Positions 15,036 through 20,214 of a DNA stretch of 20,214 nt are shown one piece after another. Origin of the DNA: a bacterium (lineage in GTDB: Bacteria > Desulfobacterota > DSWW01); NCBI GenBank assembly GCA_030609865.1, contig JAUWSZ010000001.1:1-20214 (forward strand), written 5' to 3'. The number at the start of each line of letters is the position of its first letter. Within the stretch, counting starts at the first letter, position 1. The notes beneath the pieces were generated by a model, which saw only the letters and a program-made list of their open reading frames with translations, was not told the DNA's origin and made no database searches. Both the position numbers and the translations under genes were made by a program.

Positions 15036-15128
15036 ACTGTCGTTCAAGGTGGGCAGGACAAAATAGACGATCTCCAGCCAGACGCCCGCTTTCCGTACGA
15101 TCTTCAGTGCCTGGAGGAAAGGAACCTT
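15036..15128 (-). pseudogene. Scrap of a radical SAM (AmmeMemoRadiSam/PflA-like) gene
   Basis: The minus strand encodes about 31 residues, KVPFLQALKIVRKAGVWLE continuing to IVYFVLPTLNDS. This closely resembles the internal segment of AmrS-type radical SAM enzymes (an EAGVWLEV...IPTLNDS consensus as I recall it). No CxxxCxxC cluster motif and no further homology are present, and the similarity ends abruptly on both sides. It is an isolated internal fragment left by rearrangement. Confidence 0.6.
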
Positions 15129-15294
15129 GCGGGTTGGAGTGGACATCACGAATAGGGGCGCCTCGGCCGGAGAAGAGGTGGTACAGCTCTACGTGAGCTA
15201 TGAAGATTCTCGGGTGGATCGGCCGGTCAAGGCCCTGAAGGGATTCGCAAAGATCCATGTTTCGCCAGGGCAGACCAGGAGGGCTTCTGTCTAA
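15127..15294 (+). pseudogene. Scrap of a glycoside hydrolase family 3 gene (C-terminal Fn3-like domain)
   Basis: The plus strand encodes 55 residues up to a TAA at 15292-15294: VDITNRGASAGEEVVQLYVS, then RPVKALKGFAKIHVSPGQT. This is the signature of the fibronectin-III-like domain ending GH3 beta-glucosidases (V.N.G...G.EVVQLYV...RP.K.LKGF..V.L.PG.T). Nothing of the catalytic domains remains, and it meets the radical SAM scrap of the opposite strand at about 15127. It is the only clear plus-strand coding signal in the window. Confidence 0.75.
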
Positions 15295-15317
15295 CTTCGT
15301 GTGATGGATCTGGCTTT

Positions 15318-16952
15318 CTATTTTTCCCTGCCCAGGATGGTGTTTCCAACCATATCCCCGCCCATCAACACCGCGGACTGGCCTCCGCCCGGGAAGGACC
15401 AGGCCCCGGCAAGGTACAGATTCTTGATGGGGGTCTTCTGGGGCAGCCGCTTCATCATGCTCTGGTCCTTCGAAAACTCCCATCCGAAGATCGAGCCCTT
15501 GGGGTTGAGCGTGAAGTGCTCCATGGTCCGGGGTGAGCCGATTTCCATGACCTCGATGTGCTCGCTCAGGCCCGGAACCAACGCCTCGGCCCTCTTGAGA
15601 TAGATCTGGGCCACCTCTTCCTTGAGGGCTTTGTACTTTTCATAGCTCTCGCTCTCGTACCAGTCCCCCTTGTAGTCGTAGGGCATGATGGAGACCACGG
15701 AAATGACGTTCTTTCCCTTGGGGGCATTGGTGGGGTCTACCATCGTGTAGTTGATCAGGCCGAACATGGCCTTCTCGGGATTGCCCTCACGGAAGTACTT
15801 GAAGATCTCGTTCTGGTCGTAACTCGGGTTGAAGAAGTACGAGTGGACCCCGTCCGGAAAGGAGTCGCTGAAGTCGTGATCCACACCGAGGTAGACGGCA
15901 AAGGCGGGAAGCCCGATGACCATCTCTTCGAGGTTTTTCGCGTACTCCTCGGGCACGTGCTCCCGGCCGACCATCTTGAAAAAGGTGTCCGGGGCGTTGG
16001 CATTCGATACCACGTACCGGCACTTGAACTCCTTGCCGTCCTTGGTCTGAACGGCGACGGCCGCACCGTCCTCGATCACGATCTTGGTCGCAAGGGTGTT
16101 GAGGAGGATCTCACCGCCGTTCTCCTCCACGACCTCGGCCAGTGCCTTGGTGACGGACTGCGATCCTCCCTCGAAGTAGTAGAACCCTACGTGATGGTAG
16201 CTGACCCACATCATGGCGAAGAACATGCCTGAGACCTCGTCCGCACTCGTGCCCGTGTAGGCCATGAGCTGGAGGAACAGGGCGATGAGCTTCTCGTCCT
16301 GGATGTAGTCGGCCAGCATTTCCGTGCAGGTTTTGTCCCAGTACTTGATGATGGGCCAGAACATGTTGGGTTTCTTCACGATCTTCCAGATTGTTGCGCC
16401 CGTGTCCTTCTTGTCCTGAAGGTTCATCAGAGACTGCATGCCTTGGTAGATGAGATCGAGATCGCCGAAGAGCTCATCGATCCCCTCCGCCTCGTGGGGG
16501 AACATCTCTTTGAGGCGCTCGCGGTAGAGTTCGGTATCTGCAGGTACGTCGAAGGTGAAATCCGGAAAAATCGATCGGTAGGCAGGGTCGATTTTCACTA
16601 CCTTGACCTTGTCCTCGATGCCCAGCTTGGGGAAATACTCCCGACCCATGCCGTCCATAGCGTGGAGGGAAACCTCGAACGTGTAGTCCTCGCGTTCGAA
16701 GGTGGTCATGTAGCCGCCAACCCGGTCGTGTTGCTCGATGACCAGAACCTTCATCCCCCCCAGGGCCATCTTCGCGGCCGCGGAGATTCCGCCTCCGCCC
16801 GCACCGATCACCACCACGTCGTAGGCGCCGGCCCCCAGACTTTCGAGCGGGGGAGGAGGGGGTCCTGCCCCGTTGCAGGAAGAAAACAGGACCAGCAAGC
16901 ACGCAACCAACAGGAACAGGGCAACGGGTTTTCCCGAAAGGTCGTTTCTCAT
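15318..16952 (-). CDS. Lipid-anchored CrtI/phytoene-desaturase-like FAD oxidoreductase
   Basis: The 544-aa protein belongs to the phytoene desaturase / carotenoid isomerase / retinol saturase group. An N-terminal FAD motif is at about 45-80 (VVVIGAGGGGISAAAKMALGG, then VIEQHDRVGGY), and a C-terminal FAD motif reads AGAWSFPGGGQSAVLMGG. The N-terminus is unusual for this family: a hydrophobic signal (ALFLLVACLLVLF) ending in a lipobox-like FSSC near residue 26, then a Pro-rich linker. This predicts export and lipid anchoring at the cell surface or periplasm. The substrate is unknown; hydrophobic polyenes or lipids are typical for the family. An AAGGAGACGAA Shine-Dalgarno fixes the start. It has its own promoter region with a degenerate copy of the operon palindrome. 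Confidence 0.85.
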   Translation of the reverse strand: MRNDLSGKPVALFLLVACLLVLFSSCNGAGPPPPPLESLGAGAYDVVVIGAGGGGISAAAKMALGGMKVLVIEQHDRVGGYMTTFEREDYTFEVSLHAMDGMGREYFPKLGIEDKVKVVKIDPAYRSIFPDFTFDVPADTELYRERLKEMFPHEAEGIDELFGDLDLIYQGMQSLMNLQDKKDTGATIWKIVKKPNMFWPIIKYWDKTCTEMLADYIQDEKLIALFLQLMAYTGTSADEVSGMFFAMMWVSYHHVGFYYFEGGSQSVTKALAEVVEENGGEILLNTLATKIVIEDGAAVAVQTKDGKEFKCRYVVSNANAPDTFFKMVGREHVPEEYAKNLEEMVIGLPAFAVYLGVDHDFSDSFPDGVHSYFFNPSYDQNEIFKYFREGNPEKAMFGLINYTMVDPTNAPKGKNVISVVSIMPYDYKGDWYESESYEKYKALKEEVAQIYLKRAEALVPGLSEHIEVMEIGSPRTMEHFTLNPKGSIFGWEFSKDQSMMKRLPQKTPIKNLYLAGAWSFPGGGQSAVLMGGDMVGNTILGREK

Positions 16953-17005
16953 TTCGTCTCCTTTTCGTGCTCAATCCATAGAAATTCGCGTCTCTGGACA
17001 GCTGC

Positions 17006-17035
17006 ACAATAGAGGAAGGCATTCTCTGTTGTCAA
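17006..17035 (-). promoter_or_regulatory. Candidate promoter of the FAD oxidoreductase gene
   Basis: The minus strand has TTGACA (17035-17030), an 18-base spacer and TATTGT (17011-17006), about 55 bp before the ATG at 16952. The layout matches that of the operon promoter. The rest of the 269-bp gap (16953-17221) shows no recognisable gene. Confidence 0.6.
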
Positions 17036-17042
17036 CTCTGTT

Positions 17043-17055
17043 TAACTTATAGTCA
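17043..17055. promoter_or_regulatory. Degenerate copy of the operon palindrome
   Basis: The plus strand reads TAACT-TAT-AGTCA (minus strand TGACT-ATA-AGTTA), which matches TGACT-N3-AGTCA with one mismatch. It lies just upstream of the -35 box of the FAD oxidoreductase promoter, so the same regulator may control both units. Confidence 0.5.
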
Positions 17056-17221
17056 GTTCTGTTGCTTGTCTGATCTATTGACCCCGCTAGATTCCAGACA
17101 AAGTACGCCTGGGCGAGAGAGTCCGAATCAGGGAGGCAGACGTGAAGATTTCCGTCCTCAAAGGTGCATCGAACGGTGTCGGCCGTTCCCCGGCGGTTGA
17201 ACCGGCAAGGCAGGGAAGCGT

Positions 17222-18046
17222 CTATTCTTCGGCGCGATGTTTTTCGCGGAACTTCCGGACGGTTTTGCCAATGAGTTTATCCATGAAAGCGGGTGCAAGC
17301 CGATACAGCCACCAGGTCATCCGAGATTCAAATGGACATACGATAATCGCTTTATTCCGTGCAACTCCCCGCAACATAGCCCGAACGGCGTCGTTCACAC
17401 CCATTGTCTTCATGGGTGACAGGGATAGAATTTCGCTCATGCTGGAATTCACTACCATGGATTTCTCGAGCAGGGGCGTTCGAACAACTCCCGGACAGAA
17501 GACACTCACCTTCACCCCTAGCCCGGCTCCCTCGGTCCTGAGGGAAGTCGAGAGCCCTACCACGGCATGTTTGGCTGTGGCGTAGGGTACCTGGAGTGGG
17601 ATGGGCATGATTCCACACAAAGAAGCGGTGTTGACGATATGGCCAAAGCCCTGCCTGACCATTAAAGAATAGGCAGCCGTCGTTCCGTGCACGACCCCCA
17701 TCAGGTTGATATCGAGCACGCGATCCCAATGCTCGGGGAGCAAGTCTCGGGTCTCGCCTCCGATGTCAATGCCCGCGTTGTTGAACATATAATCAAGTTG
17801 ACCGTGCTCTGCAACCGTCTCATCGATGAGCTTCCTGACCGCCTCAGCTTCTGTCACGTCGAGCCGGGCTGCCCATGCCCTTCCGCCATTCCCATGAATG
17901 GTTTTTGTAACCTCCTGAGCTCCCTCCAAATCGATGTCCGCAACGATCGTTGCGGTTCCATGCCTACCCAACTCCTCACACACCGTCCGTCCGATGCCCG
18001 AGGCACCACCGGTTACGATCGCGACTTTTGCCCTGAAGCAGTCCAT
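17222..18046 (-). CDS. Short-chain dehydrogenase/reductase (SDR)
   Basis: The 274-aa protein is a classical SDR: a TGGASGIG nucleotide-binding motif (12-19), Asp at the end of the second strand (ADIDLE), which favours NAD(H), NNAG near 90-93, and the catalytic Ser with Y-A-T-A-K near residues 143-160. A basic, hydrophobic C-terminal extension (WWLYRLAPAFMDKLIGKTVRKFREKH) is often seen in SDRs acting on lipid-like or acyl substrates at membranes. It oxidises or reduces an alcohol/ketone pair; the substrate is unknown. It lies downstream of the molybdopterin oxidoreductase and the enoate-reductase scrap on the same strand, consistent with a catabolic gene set that has been rearranged. Confidence 0.92.
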   Translation of the reverse strand: MDCFRAKVAIVTGGASGIGRTVCEELGRHGTATIVADIDLEGAQEVTKTIHGNGGRAWAARLDVTEAEAVRKLIDETVAEHGQLDYMFNNAGIDIGGETRDLLPEHWDRVLDINLMGVVHGTTAAYSLMVRQGFGHIVNTASLCGIMPIPLQVPYATAKHAVVGLSTSLRTEGAGLGVKVSVFCPGVVRTPLLEKSMVVNSSMSEILSLSPMKTMGVNDAVRAMLRGVARNKAIIVCPFESRMTWWLYRLAPAFMDKLIGKTVRKFREKHRAEE

Positions 18047-18067
18047 CGTTTTCTTACCTTTCAGGCC

Positions 18068-18196
18068 TTACATCCGCCTTGCTGCGCGGTTGCCGTCTTC
18101 CATGGCGCCGTAAATTTCCCTGATGTTCCTCGCATCCCCGATGGCGATTGCCTCGATGCCCTTTTGCTCGAGTTCGGCAAGCATGTATATCAGTAC
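18068..18196 (-). pseudogene. C-terminal scrap of an old-yellow-enzyme / 2,4-dienoyl-CoA reductase-type gene
   Basis: About 42 codons end at TAA (18070-18068). They read LAELEQKGIEAIAIGDARNI followed by REIYGAMEDGNRAARRM, the C-terminal NAD(P)/FAD-domain signature (GIE..AIGD....R.I..A...G..AAR) of the NADH:flavin oxidoreductase family. The rest of that roughly 650-residue enzyme is missing. The fragment is in the same frame as the molybdopterin oxidoreductase gene and is separated from it by only its TAG stop (18199-18197). It is probably the remains of a downstream gene whose front was deleted up to the stop. Confidence 0.75.
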
Positions 18197-20214
18197 CTAG
18201 CTGCATGGGGAGATTTTCACCGGTATGGCCGTGAGGAGGGCAAGCCCGGTGATCGGGTCGTATCGCTGGTCGTCCGGGATCAGGCGCTGGACATTGCACC
18301 CCTTCTCACAGACGTCCCGGCTGTCCGAGGGATCGCCCCATCCGAAGGCCAGGGCGACGACTCCGGGCGAAATTTCTTCGCTTTTTTCCACGATGCCCTC
18401 CACCTGGCCGAAGCCGCTGTCGAGCTTCACGCGGTCGCCGTCCTTGCCCCCGAGCGACTCCATCGCCTGTGGGTTCATCAGTACCGGGTTGAAGGGTCGC
18501 TTGCCGCGCAGGGAGGGGAGATCCTGGCCCTGGGTGCAGTATACCTCCTTCATGCGGTAGGTAATCAGGCGGAAGGGCGCCTTCTCGTCGATCTCGTAAC
18601 CACCGCCGTCGATCAGCGGCTCTGCCCGTGCGTCGCGCAGTTCGGCAAGGACGTCGGGATGGCCGGCCGCCATCCTCCCATCCTCGTGGCCGATCATGCT
18701 GGGGATGACGCCGCCCACCTTGGTCTCCCGCTCGCCCCAGACATGGCCGCCCGGGTATTGCCTGATCTCGTCCAGCGGGATGCGTGCCATCGCGTGGAGA
18801 CCGTTCAACATTTCATCCACCGTGGGTTTACGATCAACAGGGATGCCGGGGATATCGAGCTTCAGGCCCATCCGCTCGGCGAGTCCCCAGAGGACCTCCC
18901 AGTCCTCTATCACGCCATCAGGCGCCGCTACGAGGGGCGGGCTGTACTGCCCGAAAGGAAAGGGGTAGCTGATATCCATCATCCGGGGAAAATCGGCTCG
19001 TTCGAAGGGATGGTTGACCGCCATGACATAGTCGGCGAACTTTGCCGTTGCCGAAAGGAACAGGTCGTTCACGACCAGGAGGTCGAGGTCCTGCAGGGCG
19101 CGAACCGTGGACGCCTCGTCCGGCAGGACAAGGGCAGGATTGCCGCCCACCACGATCAGGGCGCGGATCTTCTCGTCTCCGGGCGTCAGAATTTCGTCTG
19201 TGAGGGTATTGGTGGGCATCTCCGTGTAGAAACCCAGGAAGCTGAGCGTGCCCCTGATCCCCCTGATTCGGGAAACCGGGCCGGGGTAGAGCGGGAAGGG
19301 AACGGGCCCCATCCCCTCCGGAATCTCGAAACCGAGGGGGCCTTCGTTGCGGACAAAGCCGCCCCGCCGGTCGTAGCGGCCGCACAGGGCATTCAGGACC
19401 ATCACGAGGGTGGTGGTGAGATTCTGATGCCGTGCCATGTGGAGCCCTGTTCCGCTCACCGCACCGCCGCGTTCGGCCGCGCAGAGCATCTCCGCCGCCT
19501 TCTCGATCAGGGGGCCCTGTACCTGGGTCCTCTGGGAGACGTACGGAAGGTCGAAGTCCTTCACCGCTTCATACAATTCGTCCACGCCGCTCACGTAGTT
19601 CCCGACGTACTCCTGGTCGTATAGCTTCCGCTCGATGATGATCTTGGTCATGCCTGCGAGCAGCGTGGCGTCTTCGCCCGGCTTGACCTGCATGTGAATG
19701 TCGGCCCGCCTGGCCACCTCACAGCGCCGGGGATCGATGACGATCACCTTCATGCCCCTCTGCTGTGCGTCCCGCAGCCGCTTGAAGGGGTTTGACTGGG
19801 GGATGTTCGGCATGTGGGAGATCACGGGATTCGTCCCCACGAACATCGCCACGTCTGCGTTGGCGATATCGAACAGATTGATGGCCGCCACGCCCCCGAA
19901 GAGGCGGAAGTAAGCAACCACGAGACTCGGGGAGTCGATCGTGAAGGATGTATACAGGTTTGGCGAGCCATGGGCTTCCATCCTTTTGCTCATGAACCCG
20001 GGACCGCCTGTGCAACTTCGGTGGGCGCCGCAGCCGCGGTCGGCGGCCACGGCCCTCGGGCCGTACCGGTCGACGATATCCCGGAGCTTGTTGGCGATTT
20101 CGTCCAGAGCCTTCCCGGTATCGATGCCTTCCCAGCCTCCGTTGACACGCTTCCGGGAGGAGAGGAGACGATCCGGGTGGTAGATGCGTTCCACCTCTGC
20201 CCTGCCCTTCATGC
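18197..20214 (-). CDS. Molybdopterin oxidoreductase catalytic subunit, partial (N-terminus beyond window)
   Basis: At least 671 residues of a DMSO-reductase-family enzyme run from the right edge. The frame is open there, and the expected N-terminal [4Fe-4S] domain of about 60 residues lies outside; the first visible residues, MKGR, correspond to the usual C-x-KGR end of that domain. Visible blocks are NADVAMFVGTNPVISH, MKVIVIDPRRCEVARRADIH, the ALIVVGGNPALVLPD region and the C-terminal pterin-binding DRVKLDSGFGQVEG...KGCNVQRLIP...DPITG. The Mo-ligand region (residues 82-96 of the visible part, HGSPNLYTSFTIDSPS) has no Cys; Asp93 or a neighbouring Ser may be the ligand. No Tat signal can be judged. 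The substrate is unknown. It ends at a TAG just before the enoate-reductase scrap. Confidence 0.88.
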   Translation of the reverse strand, partial: MKGRAEVERIYHPDRLLSSRKRVNGGWEGIDTGKALDEIANKLRDIVDRYGPRAVAADRGCGAHRSCTGGPGFMSKRMEAHGSPNLYTSFTIDSPSLVVAYFRLFGGVAAINLFDIANADVAMFVGTNPVISHMPNIPQSNPFKRLRDAQQRGMKVIVIDPRRCEVARRADIHMQVKPGEDATLLAGMTKIIIERKLYDQEYVGNYVSGVDELYEAVKDFDLPYVSQRTQVQGPLIEKAAEMLCAAERGGAVSGTGLHMARHQNLTTTLVMVLNALCGRYDRRGGFVRNEGPLGFEIPEGMGPVPFPLYPGPVSRIRGIRGTLSFLGFYTEMPTNTLTDEILTPGDEKIRALIVVGGNPALVLPDEASTVRALQDLDLLVVNDLFLSATAKFADYVMAVNHPFERADFPRMMDISYPFPFGQYSPPLVAAPDGVIEDWEVLWGLAERMGLKLDIPGIPVDRKPTVDEMLNGLHAMARIPLDEIRQYPGGHVWGERETKVGGVIPSMIGHEDGRMAAGHPDVLAELRDARAEPLIDGGGYEIDEKAPFRLITYRMKEVYCTQGQDLPSLRGKRPFNPVLMNPQAMESLGGKDGDRVKLDSGFGQVEGIVEKSEEISPGVVALAFGWGDPSDSRDVCEKGCNVQRLIPDDQRYDPITGLALLTAIPVKISPCS

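Noticed and set aside
17098..17210. Plus-strand peptide resembling a TOBE-domain end of a molybdate ABC ATPase (KVRLGERVRIREADVKIS)
   Set aside because: The similarity is short and rests on a few Val/Arg positions. Without a search I cannot separate it from chance, so it is not listed as a gene scrap.
18197..18199. TAG as a pyrrolysine or read-through codon making a molybdopterin/enoate-reductase fusion
   Set aside because: The molybdopterin protein already ends where relatives usually end, and only a 42-residue remnant follows. No pyl genes or read-through structure are seen here.
17687..19624. 645-codon open frame on the plus strand
   Set aside because: It runs opposite the SDR gene, the enoate-reductase scrap and the molybdopterin oxidoreductase, all with clear family motifs, and itself shows none.

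Overview
The window looks like a chromosome segment from an anaerobic, GC-rich bacterium, probably a Desulfobacterota (deltaproteobacterial) sulfate reducer or syntroph. This rests on bacterial Shine-Dalgarno sites and sigma70-type promoters, archaeal-style CO dehydrogenase/acetyl-CoA synthase (CODH/ACS) subunits in a bacterial operon, a large molybdopterin oxidoreductase, and REP/MITE-like repeats. The assignment is inference. All intact genes lie on the minus strand; the only plus-strand coding signal is a gene scrap.

Main region (about 14.97 kb down to 0.53 kb): a tightly packed 12-gene operon. In transcription order it encodes an uncharacterised protein (259 aa), a MoxR ATPase, a CooC/AcsF-type nickel ATPase, a MoxR-like ATPase fused to a VWA domain, a CODH alpha-like protein (CdhA-like, 911 aa), a CdhB-like epsilon subunit, an ACS beta subunit (CdhC), a second uncharacterised protein (187 aa), a small Fe-S protein, FwdB-like and FwdA-like formylmethanofuran dehydrogenase homologues, and a TetR regulator. 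A nitroreductase cut by the window edge follows. The operon has a good promoter (TTGACA-N18-TAGAAT) with a perfect 15-bp palindrome at its -10 box. A degenerate copy of that palindrome lies upstream of the neighbouring FAD oxidoreductase gene, so one regulator, perhaps the operon's own TetR, may control both.

The striking point is selective loss of catalytic residues. The ACS subunit keeps every nickel A-cluster ligand at exactly the canonical spacing. The CdhA-like protein keeps the four cysteines expected for the Ni-3Fe part of the C-cluster but has lost both ligands of the unique iron and the usual N-terminal B/D-cluster region, which is replaced by a cysteine-rich zinc-finger-like module. 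The FwdA-like protein appears to lack the binuclear metal ligands, and the FwdB-like protein lacks the catalytic Cys. No corrinoid protein subunits (CdhD/CdhE) are present here, although a CdhE-like N-terminal Fe-S domain occurs as part of a small separate protein. I infer a repurposed Wood-Ljungdahl-derived complex built around an intact ACS centre, with dedicated metal-insertion ATPases and an unknown substrate.

Upstream region (15.0-20.2 kb): a patchwork of gene scraps (a radical SAM fragment and a glycoside hydrolase family 3 C-terminus), a lipid-anchored CrtI-like FAD oxidoreductase, an SDR dehydrogenase, an old-yellow-enzyme-family C-terminal scrap, and a molybdopterin oxidoreductase cut by the right edge. 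The scraps and a 125-bp MITE-like element point to a rearranged accessory region.
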